Source: Saprospiraceae bacterium
GTDB lineage: Bacteria > Bacteroidota > Bacteroidia > Chitinophagales > Saprospiraceae
Assembly: GCA_016714895.1 (NCBI GenBank)
Contig: JADKBV010000001.1
Location: forward strand, 372,001-436,000
Direction: 5' to 3'
DNA: 64,000 bases
Position numbers and translations under genes: made by a program. Within the stretch, counting starts at the first letter, position 1. Every line of letters starts with the position of its first letter. Of the stretch, positions 8,820-19,180 are shown piece after piece. The notes beneath the pieces were generated by a model, which made no database searches, was not told where the DNA came from, and worked only from the letters and a program-made list of their open reading frames with translations.

Positions 8820-9927
8820 TTATTCGGTTTTGGTTCGGGGGAAAAAATCCAGTTTTGCTGAAAAAATATGGGAAATCAGCACTCCGCTCACACTTCCTAT
8901 ATTAGCCAAAGCATAATCAACATGTAATCTTCCTAGCTTTAAACCCAATCCGACAGTAGGCAGAACCTCCAGGCTACGATTGGCAGGGTTGGTAATATCT
9001 CTAACAGTTTGAAAATTTCCGACGCCAAATCTTAAAAAAACTTTTTTGACGTAATCTATTTCTGCACCTACACTTGGCTCCACAATAAATCTTTTTCCTG
9101 AAATGATCGCAGATTCTCTGCCATCAGTAGAAACCACAGCATTCACTTCAGCTAAAAATCCTATTTTTTTGAACTTACCCCGATATCCGCTTCCTAATAT
9201 CATTCTTGGCAGGGTAACTTCACTGCTTTGTACCGGAATCTCATTATTGTTTAAAGCCAATACTAATTTTTCTTCATCTGAAAATGTGAAATTCCATGCA
9301 TTGTATGTAGTGGTGATATCCCTGAAATTGGCTCCGAACATCCAATTATTATTGACATATCTCAATCCGACGTCTGCTCCGAAACCCCATGATTTTGCAA
9401 AAGATCCCGTGGACCTGTGGATGATTTTTATATTTCCTCCTACAGACAATCCCTTGATTTTTGTAATATTCTGAGCATAAGATATCAAGGCTGCATAAGC
9501 TGCGTCAGAAAAAAATGTCACCCTGCTATAATCAACTGAACCATCTTCACTGACCAGATCCAATGTATTGGGTATGTTGTCAACACCCATTCGTATTATT
9601 GATAATGATCCGGCACTGTTTTTTACATCATTAAATTTTTTGGAAACAGACAGATAGTCATAATTGACGATGCCACCAAACCATTGCGCATGCATAGCAT
9701 TTATCTGAAAAGGGGAATTCATGGCCGTCAGCCCGGCAGGATTCCAATAACCACTTGTTCCGTCTTCAGTATTGGCAACCACACTACCGCTCATACCGTG
9801 GGCACGTGCACCGACACTAATATTGAAAAACTCATTCACGTATTTTTGAGCTTGGACGGGAGCCATAAAGAGAGCAAAAAAAAAGTATTCCAGCAAGTAA
9901 CTTACAAGATAAATGTTTCGGTTTCAT
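8820..9927 (-). CDS. PorV/PorQ-family outer-membrane protein, frameshifted near start
   Basis: The long frame (8820-9896) encodes a beta-barrel of the PorV/PorQ (UPF0164) group. It starts with FFNISVGARAHGMSGSVVA and DGTSGYWNPAGLTAM, signature segments of T9SS-associated PorV-like proteins. Its apparent start is odd: a signal peptide without a proper beginning. A run of nine A on the plus strand (9876-9884) explains this. Removing one base joins an upstream ATG at 9927 (MKPKHLSCKLLAGIL) to FFALFMAPVQAQ, giving an ideal signal peptide and a 368-residue protein. PorV shuttles T9SS cargo from the translocon to the attachment complex; whether this copy is PorV itself or a paralogue is uncertain. 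It converges with pepT. Confidence 0.82.
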
Positions 9928-9948
9928 ATCGGATTGAAAGATATTTTT

Positions 9949-9965
9949 TAATTTTGGCAAAATTA
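9949..9965. promoter_or_regulatory. 17-bp palindrome made of two opposed TAnnTTTG elements
   Basis: The sequence TAATTTTGGCAAAATTA is a perfect palindrome about its central base, containing the -7 consensus TAnnTTTG on each strand. The minus copy lies 31 bases before the PorV-like ATG (9927) and the plus copy 84 bases before ggt (10040). It could be a back-to-back promoter pair or an operator covering both. No good -33 TTG is visible on either side. Confidence 0.4.
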
Positions 9966-10039
9966 CATAAGAGACGGCAATTAAACGATAATTTTTTTAA
10001 ACTTATTATATGTATTATAAAAATAAATCACATATTTTC

Positions 10040-11742
10040 ATGCAAAAAACAGTATTTTATACACTTTTTGGCTCCTTGTTGACGCTTTATCTGGTTGGGT
10101 GTAAGTTGCAATCTGCAGATACAACACCTTACCACATTACAAAAGAGGTGAACGGAGTCAGGGCAGGAGTGACAACGGCACACCCTTTAGCAACAAAGGT
10201 AGGTATTGACATTCTCAAAAAGGAGGAAATGCTGCAGATGCCGCCATAGCCGTACAATTTGCTCTGGCCGTTTGCTACCCGGGAGCAGGTAATATAGGTG
10301 GTGGAGGTTTTTTATTATACCGTGATACAAAAGGTCAGGTAGTATCTCTGGATTTTCGGGAAAAAGCACCAAAAGCGGCAACAACAGATATGTATCTTGA
10401 CAGTTTGGGAAATCCGATGACGGATGCAAGTTTTAATGGGGCACTTGCAGCCGGAGTTCCCGGAAGTGTGGATGGTATGGTAAAGGTTTTTGAAAAATTA
10501 AGTAAATTAAAAAATTGGCAAATATTGATTCAGCCCGCAATAGAGATGGCAGAAAAAGGTTTTCCGATTACACAAAGCGAAGCGGATAATCTGAATGAAC
10601 ATCAGGCGTTATTTGAAAAATATAATAAACATCAGACTGCTTTTCATAAAAAAAATTGGCAAAAAGGAGATTTGTTGATACAGCCGCAACTTGCCAATAC
10701 GTTAAAACACATTTTAACTAAAGGCCGGGATGGGTTTTACAAAGGTGAGGTTGCAGATCAGTTGATTTTGGAAATGAAGCGGGAGGAGGTATCATTTCAA
10801 AACATGATTTGGAATCCTATCAATCAGTATGGAGATCACCATTATCCGGAAATTACAGAGGATATAAAATTTATTCCATGGCGCCACCTTCAAGTGGTGG
10901 TGTGGCATTATTACAGATGTTGCAAATGACTGAATCTTATCCGTTAAACCAAATGGAATACCATTCTGCGGCACATGTTCATCTCATGGCTGAAGTTGAA
11001 AGAAGGTCTTTTGCTGACAGAGCATACTATCTTGGGGATCCGGATTTTGTCGATATACCTGTTTCGTTCTTACTGGATTCGTCATATTTGTCAAAAAGAA
11101 TGTCCGGATTTAATCCCAGAATGGCAAGTATTTCTGACTCAATAACCCATGGAAAGCCTGAAAGTGAAGAAACAACTCATTTTTCAATCGTAGATAGTGA
11201 AGGTAATGCTGCATCAGTGACAACAACCCTAAATGGAAGTTATGGTGCTTTAACTGTTGTAGAAGGTGCCGGATTTATTCTGAATAATGAAATGGATGAT
11301 TTTTCGATAAAACCGGGATTTCCTAATATGTATGGTTTGGTTGGAGGCGAAGCCAATAAAATCGAACCGGACAAACGTATGCTCAGTTCCATGACGCCTA
11401 CCATCATAACAAAAACGACTCCCTTTTTATGGTTGTGGGAACTCCTGGCGGAAGTACCATTATCACATCTGTTTTTCAGGTAATTGTGAATGTAATTGAT
11501 TTCAAAATGTCTGTTTTTGATGCTATTCAAAATAGCAGATTTCACCATCAATGGAAACCTGACCAGATTTATGTTGAGTCCGGCTGCCTGCAACCGAATG
11601 TCAGGATGGTTTTGGAAAGTTTAGGACATAAAATAAAAGAAAGAGATCCTATCGGCAGGGTAGAAGCTATATTGGTTGATAAAACAGGTTGTTATCTGTT
11701 GCTGCGGATCCCAGAGGTGATGATGATGCAAAGGGATATTAA
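10040..11742 (+). pseudogene. ggt: Gamma-glutamyltransferase, broken by four frameshifts
   Basis: Periplasmic GGT cleaves gamma-glutamyl bonds of glutathione and related peptides. The start (MQKTVFYTLFGSLLTLYLVGC) is a lipoprotein signal with Cys21. The family can be followed over the whole gene: TTAHPLATKVG, then IGGGGFLLYRD, APPSSGGVALLQML, the autoprocessing site TTHFSIVDSEGNAASVT (nucleophile Thr codon at 11172), LSSMTPTI, VVGTPGGSTIITSV, and the terminal ADPRGDDDAKGY. The frame is lost at A5 10217-10221, GGG 10781-10783, A5 11411-11415 and near 11696-11702. Adding one base at each site restores a 568-residue protein. Four breaks in one gene could mean a decaying gene, but all are one-base losses in short repeats, as expected of sequencing errors. 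Confidence 0.88.
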
Positions 11743-11937
11743 AAGGGATGATAAAGTCGGCCTTTTATTCAAGTAATTGTTAATAATGTGATAATGTATT
11801 ACCTTTTATCATAAAGTGTATTCATTTTACAGGAAATCAACATATATTTGTTCCTTTAAAATCCCCCGACTGTTTAGGTAATTTTCTTTAGAGGAATATC
11901 ATCTTTCCGGTTATTTGACGTTAAGCCATCTTTCTAT

Positions 11938-11966
11938 AAAAAAGCCGGAAATACCGGCCTTTTTAT
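11938..11966. terminator. Bidirectional rho-independent terminator
   Basis: GCCGG and CCGGC arms enclose AAATA, flanked by an A-run on the left and a T-run on the right, so it can act on both strands. It lies 20 bases past the AsmA-like gene on the minus strand and about 200 bases past ggt on the plus strand. Confidence 0.7.
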
Positions 11967-11986
11967 TTTTTACTACAAGGGTAAAC

Positions 11987-14900
11987 TCAATTTTTTTTCT
12001 TCTTTTTGAAAGGATCAAAATCTTTTAGTTTGTCTTTGATTTTGTCAATTTCCTGGTTTGTATTTTTATCCAAAACATCTTTTGCTTTTTGTTTCAGACT
12101 ATCACTCACGGTACCTTTGGTCAGGGTGTCCAGTTTGTTGATAACTTTATCTTTAGCTTTGTTTTTGATGCTGTCCAAAGCTTTTTGGGTTTGAGCCTCC
12201 ACTTTCGTTTTTACTTTATCAACTTCTTTGTTGACAACTTTGGTAAGAGAGTCCTTTGCCCTTTCCTTTTGTTTATTAATCTCTTTTTGTAACGTATCTT
12301 TTAGCTGGTTTTTAGTTTCATCGACCATTTGATTGACGGCATTACTTCCGCTTGCTCCCTGAGCATTTACAGGTGTGATTTTTATATCCGGTTTTAGCAA
12401 ACTTCCGGTCAGGTTAACGTGAAGGTATATAAATTCTCCCTGATTGATGTTTAAGCCGACTTTCCCAGCTTCGGATTCCAAAAACTTAAGTCCGGTGTTT
12501 GCTGCCGAAGTGATTTTGGATTTTTCCAACATTTTCTTGGAATTTTCATCTTCATAAGTACATCCATACCTTTCCCAAAATTATGTTTACCGGACACATC
12601 CATATCAATTCCTTTTACGGATTTTTGAAATGGTTTAAACTCAACAATACCTTTGATAATTTCAAACCAGTTTTTGGTATCCGTGATATCAAAATTATGT
12701 ATTTCTTTGATTTGAAGTTTATTGCCTAAAGCAAGCAGGGGAGGATAAGCATTTATTTTACCTTGTAAAGTCTCGATAAATCCTGAAGCATCCAGTGTAC
12801 TAAGATCAACTGACATATCATTGGTCAGATTTCCTCTCATCACCAGTGTGGTGTTAAACATACCATCAATATATTGAGCTACAGGCATTACTTTTTTAAA
12901 TAATTCAAAAGCAGAAAATGCTTCAACAAATTTTATTTTGCTAAGGTCCAGTTTTACTGCATAACCGGGACTATTTATGTTTTTTGCCTCATATTGTCCG
13001 TCCATAACAATTTTCCCACCGAAAATATTGGTGGTGAAACCGCTGATAAATGCTTCTTCATTTTTGACACGAATGACACCTTCAGCATTTTTCAGATTGA
13101 GGTTGGTGTATTTGAGCTGATTAAACCGACCATTTAAAACAAGATCCATTCTGGAAGGTACAACAAAAGGGCCACTTGCCGGTGTAGTTCCGTTTTCAGG
13201 TGTTTCCGACATGAAGGCATTGGCGTCAAAATTATTTGATGATAAATTTATGTTCCCAAGCAGTGTGCCGTTTGCAAATAGGTAATCAAAAATTTGTCTT
13301 ACAAACCCGGACACTGAAAAATCACTTGACCCTACAGTACCGGAAAGTTGATTGATTTCCAGATTATTCGCTCCTGCGTCTCCTTTCAGGACAAGGTTAG
13401 AAACTTCAAGATCACCTGACTTCACTTTTCCGATTTTCCCGTCCAAAAGTATGGAAGATTTTTTAACAAAGTTTTCCTGATTTTTGTCCAGCACGATCTC
13501 TGAACTACTATTTGACTGTGTTTGACCTGTCTCTGATGACCACTCGTCCATATTAAACTGATCAACGTTAAAAACTATTTCTGTTCTTGTACCTTTTTGG
13601 GTTGAAAGATATGCCAAAGGATTGGTGATTACAGCTTGAAAATCGACATTGCTTGAACCCATTTTTAAGGCATTAAAATCTGCATTGACCTTTGCCGGTG
13701 AAAAAACAGCTTTGCCGGAAGTGAAAGATACGCCGGGACTTCCTTTATATTTTACCTTGAAATTATTTGCCTGAATATTGCCGCTGGCATTGATTTTTTC
13801 ATACGTTTCATTTATGACATAACTCATCAAGGTATTAAAACTAACATTGGCATCAACCTGACCCTGCATGTCTTCAAGATCTACAATAGGAAGTGATTTT
13901 TTTACATCAGCAAGATTCATTCTGCCCCTGATTTTACCGGAAACTTCCTGATCAGCCATTGCATTATTTACAGCAAGATTTCCGGAAACTACTTGTTTGT
14001 TGATATCAAACTGAAACGATGGTACTTGGATCGCTATATCTGAATAATCAGGTTTTTGGGCAGAAGTTTTCAGATCCAACTGAATTTTATCCACCGGAAA
14101 CGGACTTCCCGGATACTGAATAAAACCGTCTTTGACTTTTATGGAAAGATCAAAACCCGGATAAGCAGATTTTACAGAATCATACATTCCCTTCACTTGT
14201 AAGGCAAAACTGGCTTGTCCTTTGGTTTTTACATCTTTAAAATCTTTTGTGTAAGCGTTCGGTACAATAGACAATATATTTCTTATGTCTTCAAACGGAG
14301 TGGCTACATTCATATCGATTTCCATTAATGAGTCTTTAAATCCGACACTCATATTGCCGCTTAGTTCGAGCTCATTACATCTGATTGTATTTTCTTTTAA
14401 AGCATAGGTTTCATTTTCTGTGTCGACAGCAATTACCGCATCGACAGACACATTGGCATTTTTTAAGTAGTTTGTTCCGTCGTATCGCACACTCAGACTG
14501 TCAGATGAACTGGTAGTCTCCAGATCAAATGTTGCAGCCTTGAAGTCTCCTTTTCCAACATGAAAAAAGTTTTTAATCTCACTATAAAGTACCATGGTTT
14601 GATCCGTGTAGTTTATGTCCACATTGCTGAGTTCATATTTTTTAATATTCAGCAAAAACTCACCTTCCGGTTTTTCAGCAGCCATAGTATCCGGTTTGGT
14701 GATATTATAATTACTGGTTCCGTCGGACAATATCAATACATTGATTTTTCCGTCTTCCAAACCAAAATAATTGATGGAAGGTGTAGCCGTTGAAGATATC
14801 AATGTCATAATATCGATGTCGAGTTCCACTTTTTTTAGGTTACACAATGTGAGGTCTTCAAAGGTGTCAATTCCGGTGACGCTCAAATCTTCCAAAACGA

Positions 14901-15093
14901 GATTGACATCGGGAAAAGACCTTATAAAAGATACGTTTACATTTTTAAATTCGACTACTGCCAAAATTTCATCGTTAATGACTTTTTTGAGCTCTTCGAC
15001 AATTTTATCTTTAAAAACGAAAGGCAATAAGAATAGTGCCAAAAGAAGGCCACCTGCAGTGTAAAGGGTATACCTGAATATTTTTTTTAACAT
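11987..15093 (-). CDS. AsmA-like envelope protein, frameshifted near the C-terminus
   Basis: The main frame (12451-15093) starts MLKKIFRYTLYTAGGLLLAL, an uncleaved N-terminal membrane anchor (about 9-28). A long periplasmic beta-rich body of AsmA/YhdP-like character follows (KVNADFNALKMGSSNVDFQA; LNGRFNQLKYTNLNLKNAEG; MDVSGKHNFGKGMDVLMKM). The frame breaks at TTTT 12532-12535 (plus strand). One added base joins IPRK to MLEKSKITSAANTGLKFLES in the 3' frame (11987-12532), giving 1035 residues. The tail ends in a charged, coiled-coil-like Lys/Asp repeat (NKEVDKVKTKVEAQTQ) and a poly-Lys end. AsmA-like proteins span the periplasm and are thought to move lipids to the outer membrane; that role here is inference. 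It appears monocistronic. Confidence 0.83.
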
Positions 15094-15210
15094 TTTGATT
15101 ATATTATGAGGTTTCTTGTCATATGACGTTCAATTCTGTTTATAATTACAAGTATTGTAAATTATTTTTAATTGAAATGAAGTTATTACTATTCAATAAC
15201 GGCAAAAAGT

Positions 15211-15241
15211 TTGGCATTGTTCATGTATAGAACTACCTTTG
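15211..15241 (+). promoter_or_regulatory. Promoter of the corA-like gene (TTG-N20-TACCTTTG)
   Basis: TTG at 15211-15213 is followed after exactly 20 bases by TACCTTTG at 15234-15241. This is a close match to the Bacteroidota sigma factor consensus. It places transcription start near 15248 and rules out translation starting at 15211, leaving the ATG at 15265. Confidence 0.75.
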
Positions 15242-15264
15242 TACATGTTTTAACGGCAGATATC

Positions 15265-16208
15265 ATGGTTTCGTATTTTAAAGCCAAGGCGGGAGAAGTA
15301 TTCACAGTGGATGATGCACAACATTGTGACTGGATTAATGTATGTCCGCCCTTTAAACATGGAGAACTGGAAGCATTAGCTCAGTTTGCCGACATACCCA
15401 TTGATTTTCTTACGGATTCATTGGACGTTGACGAAAGATCCCGATATGAAAAGGATGAAGAAAGTACCTTGATTTTGGTCAATTCACCGATTTTGAACGA
15501 CGATTCAAAAGAAAATGAAGCCATTTATATTACCATTCCGATTGGTATCATCCTGACACCGAAATTTTTTATTACGGTTTGTTCCAAAGAAAATCCGGTA
15601 TTGGAAAAGTTTTTGGAAAATAAGGTTAAAGGTTTCAACCCTTCGGATAAAAGACTATTTGTTATTCAAATATTCGAACAAAATGTTTATCGTTTCCTTG
15701 AATATCTGAAAAAACTAAATCTGAGAAGAAACCTTATTGAACAGGAATTATATCATTCAAGCCGAAACGAAGAACTCCAACAATTGCTTCGAATAGAAAA
15801 AAGCCTCGTTTATTTTGTGAGTTCTCTCAGTTCCAATGAGCTCCTGAAAATGAAGATGAAACGAACTGACTTGTTGCGTATTCATGACCATGAAGACTAT
15901 CTTGATTTGTTTGAAGATATCATCATTGATAATAGTCAGGCCTTGGAAATGTCAAATGTACATACAAACATCCTTAGCGGTACAATGGAAGCCTATGCGA
16001 GTATTGTATCCAACAATCTGAATGTTATTATTCATAGATTGACTATTGTGACCATTATCCTTTGGTGCCTTCTATGGTAGCCAGTTTTTATGGTATGAAC
16101 CTGAATCATTTGCCTTTTAACGGCAGTAAATACGCTTTTTACTTTATCATACTCATCAGCATTTTGCTGGGAATCTTTGTAGTATGGTATTTCAGTAAAA
16201 AGAAATAA
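15265..16208 (+). CDS. corA: CorA-family divalent-cation transporter, frameshifted near the C-terminus
   Basis: CorA proteins are pentameric channels for Mg2+ or Co2+. The start at 15265 (MVSYFKAKAGEVFTVDDAQH) is set by the promoter upstream. The cytoplasmic domain contains LIEQELYHSSRNEELQQLLR and a long stalk helix (MSNVHTNILSGTMEAYASIV). The frame ends early at 16080 in the first membrane helix. A missing base near TTT 16061-16063 explains it: with one base added the protein continues VPSMVASFYGMNLNHLPF, containing the invariant GMN signature, then a second membrane helix (FIILISILLGIFVVWYF) and a KKK end at 16208. The restored protein has 314 residues, normal for CorA. Confidence 0.88.
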
Positions 16209-16209
16209 T

Positions 16210-16530
16210 TTATTCGCTTTTAACCGATTTTTTATAAGCTTCCGTCATTTCTTTAGATATCGAAGATTGAAGTAACCTGATGTGCGTCTTCGTATCAACT
16301 TCCAAAGTCACAACCTGATCCTCTATTTTATTAACTTTCCCGATGATTCCGCTGGAAGTTACCACATCATCTCCTTTTTGAATAGCATTCATAAAGGTTA
16401 TCTGCTCTTTTTGTTTTTTTGCTTGTGGTCTGATAAAGAAAAAATAAAACAAGGAAAACAAAACGGCCATAAATACTAAATTGATCATACCTGCGCCACC
16501 TTCTCCCTGTAAAGCTATTAATAAGTTCAT
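16210..16530 (-). CDS. yajC: Preprotein translocase subunit YajC
   Basis: YajC is a small single-span inner-membrane protein that accompanies SecDF in the Sec translocase. The chosen ATG at 16530 gives 106 residues. A membrane helix at about 15-33 (INLVFMAVLFSLFYFFF) is followed by the family signature IRPQAKKQKEQ and by the cytoplasmic GDDVVTSSGIIGKVNKIED. A longer frame from a GTG at 16554 overlaps the promoter element and is unlikely. Its stop is 1 base from the corA stop on the other strand. Confidence 0.93.
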   Translation of the reverse strand: MNLLIALQGEGGAGMINLVFMAVLFSLFYFFFIRPQAKKQKEQITFMNAIQKGDDVVTSSGIIGKVNKIEDQVVTLEVDTKTHIRLLQSSISKEMTEAYKKSVKSE

Positions 16531-16553
16531 ACTATTGGTTTTTAAATTGGGCA

Positions 16554-16561
16554 CAAAGATA
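16554..16561 (-). promoter_or_regulatory. -7 promoter element of yajC
   Basis: The minus strand reads TATCTTTG, matching TAnnTTTG, 23 bases before the yajC ATG at 16530. It covers the upstream GTG codon and so favours the shorter yajC start. No clear -33 TTG. Confidence 0.5.
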
Positions 16562-16657
16562 CACAGAAGGTTTCAATTTCTTCGTTATCAGTTCATATTA
16601 ATTCATTAGGGTTCTGTTCATAAAAACTTAATATGAACGGTTGTTGTTGTCTGTTTT

Positions 16658-17179
16658 ATGATTCGAAATCATCAAAATATTTTTATCGTTGGTTTGCCTG
16701 GTTCAGGAAAAACTACCTTTGGCAAACTTTTGGCAAAGGAACTTTGTTGGAATTTTGAAGACAGCGATCAGGTTATTGAAACTGAGGAAGGTGCTACGAT
16801 TAAAAAACTTTTTGATACACATGGAGAAAAATATTTTCGTCAGGCAGAATACAATTATCTGAAAAATTTTAGTGGAGATAGGGTAGTAGTAGCAACTGGC
16901 GGAGGTATGCCCTGTTTCCCCAAAAACCTACATTTACTTCAAAAAAAAGGTATGTTGATCTATCTGAAATGTCCCGTTTCACTGTTATTGGAAAGGTTAT
17001 CTACTGAAGAAATAAGGAAAAGGCCTCTTATGGTATCAAATAATCCGGAAGAATTATCAGATATTTATGATCAATTGTTAAAAACCAGAGAACCCTATTA
17101 TCTTAAAGCGGACCTAATTATCGATTGTCAACAAAAAACTGAAATATTTGTTAAAATAATAAAGCAAATGCTATTTTAA
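16658..17179 (+). CDS. aroK: Shikimate kinase
   Basis: AroK phosphorylates shikimate with ATP in the chorismate pathway to aromatic amino acids. The protein has 173 residues. The P-loop GLPGSGKT is at 12-19, the substrate-binding acidic segment FEDSDQVIE follows, then the FRQAE motif with the shikimate-contacting Arg, ATGGGMP (Walker B-like glycine motif) and the lid segment RKRPLM. A MarR-family regulator begins 2 bases after the stop, so the two are co-transcribed. Confidence 0.95.
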   Translation: MIRNHQNIFIVGLPGSGKTTFGKLLAKELCWNFEDSDQVIETEEGATIKKLFDTHGEKYFRQAEYNYLKNFSGDRVVVATGGGMPCFPKNLHLLQKKGMLIYLKCPVSLLLERLSTEEIRKRPLMVSNNPEELSDIYDQLLKTREPYYLKADLIIDCQQKTEIFVKIIKQMLF

Positions 17180-17181
17180 TT

Positions 17182-17637
17182 ATGGTCAAAGATATAGGTA
17201 ATAGTATTAAACAAAGCAGGTTCAAAAACGGACTTGAAAAGGCTTACATCAATTTATTTTATACAACCAACCACTTCAGAGATCTACACCAAACGGTATT
17301 TAGTAAAAGAGGTATATTAGGACAACATTACAATGTTTTAAGGATTGCCAGAGGACAGTACCCCGAACCGGTTTCGCCGGGTTATATTAAAGAAGTTATG
17401 CTGGACAAAGGAAGTGATGTCACCAGACTTGTCGATAAGTTGGTACTTCTCGGTTTTGTGGAGAGATCAGTTAATGGTCAAAACAAAAGGAAACTAGACA
17501 TTAAAATTACGGAGAGGGGTTTGACAGAAACCAACCTTATAGAAAAGGAAATGGATTTGATTCACGAAAACCGCAGTAATTTATCTGAAGAAGAACTCGA
17601 AATTCTTTCCGGACTTCTTGATAAACTTAGAGGTTAA
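17182..17637 (+). CDS. MarR-family transcriptional regulator
   Basis: The 151-residue protein is a winged-helix MarR regulator. Helices from LHQTVFSKRGILGQHYNVLR lead into the recognition region (SPGYIKEVMLDKGSDVTRLVDKL), followed by the wing (VERSVNGQNKRKLDIKITERG) and a C-terminal dimerisation helix. MarR proteins are usually ligand-sensing repressors of nearby or stress genes. The position directly after aroK (2-base gap) is the only context; the target is unknown. It converges with porT, with a 6-base gap. Confidence 0.9.
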   Translation: MVKDIGNSIKQSRFKNGLEKAYINLFYTTNHFRDLHQTVFSKRGILGQHYNVLRIARGQYPEPVSPGYIKEVMLDKGSDVTRLVDKLVLLGFVERSVNGQNKRKLDIKITERGLTETNLIEKEMDLIHENRSNLSEEELEILSGLLDKLRG

Positions 17638-17643
17638 ATCTAT

Positions 17644-18336
17644 TTAACCTTCAAAATTCAATGAAATAGAGATAATTTCTGTTCTGACCTTTTCAAGGAT
17701 TCTGGCTTCATTTCGGCTGTTATCATAGATCAACAAATTTGAAAGACCTTTTGAAAATTTGATTTCCGGTGAAAAAATAAAATAAGGGTAGAACATTTGA
17801 ATACCAAAACCAAATTCGTATTGGAAATCGTGGGGAGATATTTTTAATAACGATCTTCTGGACTTGGAATTTGTCTGGACATCATAACTGTATTTTACAC
17901 CTGCCAGCATAAACATTCTTTTGTCTTTGTAAGGCATGGATTTGTATCTCAATTGTAATGGCATTTCCACAAAAACAGATTCAATTTTGCGGTTAGCTAC
18001 CAGATTGGTTTCTATATTGGTAAACTCAAGTCCGCGCTGAGCAAATGAAAATCCGGGTATAAATCTGAAGTCAAAATAGTCACCAATTTTTAAATTGGCG
18101 ATCATGTGCATGTTTAATCCAAGTTCGCTGCGTCCTTCCGTTACACGTACACTATCGTTGTTGATAAAAAAACCGGATCTTGACAAAGAAAATCCTGTCC
18201 TGTTGAAACCCAGATTAATACCGAAATAATAAGATTTTTTTTCAAAATCTTTAAAATAACGATCGTCTTTTCCTCCCAGCTGACCAAATAAGGGTAAGGA
18301 AAGAATTAAACAAATAAATAGAAGAAATTTTTTCAT
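17644..18336 (-). CDS. porT: Type IX secretion protein PorT
   Basis: PorT is an outer-membrane beta-barrel needed for T9SS function and gliding. The 230-residue protein has a signal peptide (MKKFLLFICLILSLPLFGQ), then YYFGINLGFNRTGFSL and alternating beta strands typical of the small porT-family barrel. The neighbourhood is strong evidence: porT directly follows ubiE in many Bacteroidota, and here its ATG overlaps the ubiE stop by 4 bases. It marks this genome as T9SS-positive, in agreement with the tailed secreted proteins elsewhere in the window. Confidence 0.9.
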   Translation of the reverse strand: MKKFLLFICLILSLPLFGQLGGKDDRYFKDFEKKSYYFGINLGFNRTGFSLSRSGFFINNDSVRVTEGRSELGLNMHMIANLKIGDYFDFRFIPGFSFAQRGLEFTNIETNLVANRKIESVFVEMPLQLRYKSMPYKDKRMFMLAGVKYSYDVQTNSKSRRSLLKISPHDFQYEFGFGIQMFYPYFIFSPEIKFSKGLSNLLIYDNSRNEARILEKVRTEIISISLNFEG

Positions 18337-19070
18337 TTGGTTCCCAGATATATTGTGCAGATACCACCTGTGAGTGGAATAAATTTTGTTTGTTTGAAAC
18401 CGACCTCTTCAAGTTTTCCGGTAAATTGCTGATAATCGGGAAATACCTGAACAGACTCGTACAAATATGAATAAGCTTTAGGATCCTTGGATTTTATCCT
18501 GCCGATTAATGGAAGTACATATTTAAAGTATATGCCAAAAAACTGTTTTAATGGAAAAACTTTAGGTTTGGAAAATTCCAATACCATGATGGTACCTCCC
18601 GGTTGAATGACCCGGTACATTTCTTTGAGTCCGGCGATAAGATTTTCAAAATTTCTTACCCCGTAAGCGGACATTGCCACATCAAATGTATCGTTTTGGT
18701 AAGGCAGATTTTCAGAATCGCCATGTTCCAAACGAATGACAGATGTCAGATTTTTGTCTTCAATTTTTTTATCGCCCAGACGCAACATTTCTTTTGATAT
18801 GTCAAGACCGTTGATTTTTAGAGGTTTAAGAGTCAATGCTGCTTCAATTGCCAAATCTGCTGTCCCGGTTGCAACATCCAGAATGGTTTCGTGTCTGACA
18901 TTTTGTAACTGTCTGATCGCTTTTTTTCTCCAGATAACATCAATGCCTAATGATAAAAACCGGTTTAGAAAATCGTAGTAAGGTGCTATACCGTCAAACA
19001 TACTGGTCACCTGTTTCTTTTTAGATGTGTGAACATCTTTATAAGGAGTTACTTGAGATGAATCGGACAT
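18333..19070 (-). CDS. ubiE: Demethylmenaquinone methyltransferase (UbiE/MenG)
   Basis: This enzyme methylates demethylmenaquinone to menaquinone with SAM. The protein has 245 residues. Family marks are MFDGIAPYYDFLNRFLSLGID (about 24-44), the SAM motif LDVATGTADLAIEA, GLDISKEML, MSAYGVRNF and the PGG and EFSKP segments. Bacteroidota generally use menaquinone, so the MenG reaction is the likely one. It is translationally coupled to porT. Confidence 0.95.
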   Translation of the reverse strand: MSDSSQVTPYKDVHTSKKKQVTSMFDGIAPYYDFLNRFLSLGIDVIWRKKAIRQLQNVRHETILDVATGTADLAIEAALTLKPLKINGLDISKEMLRLGDKKIEDKNLTSVIRLEHGDSENLPYQNDTFDVAMSAYGVRNFENLIAGLKEMYRVIQPGGTIMVLEFSKPKVFPLKQFFGIYFKYVLPLIGRIKSKDPKAYSYLYESVQVFPDYQQFTGKLEEVGFKQTKFIPLTGGICTIYLGTK

Positions 19071-19180
19071 ATTAAAATATTAAAACATATATTGACAGGA
19101 AAAACCATAAGTAATAAAACGTAGTCTAAACCAACATTATTGTAAAAATGTTCTCTGTAAATATAAATTAATCAAATACC

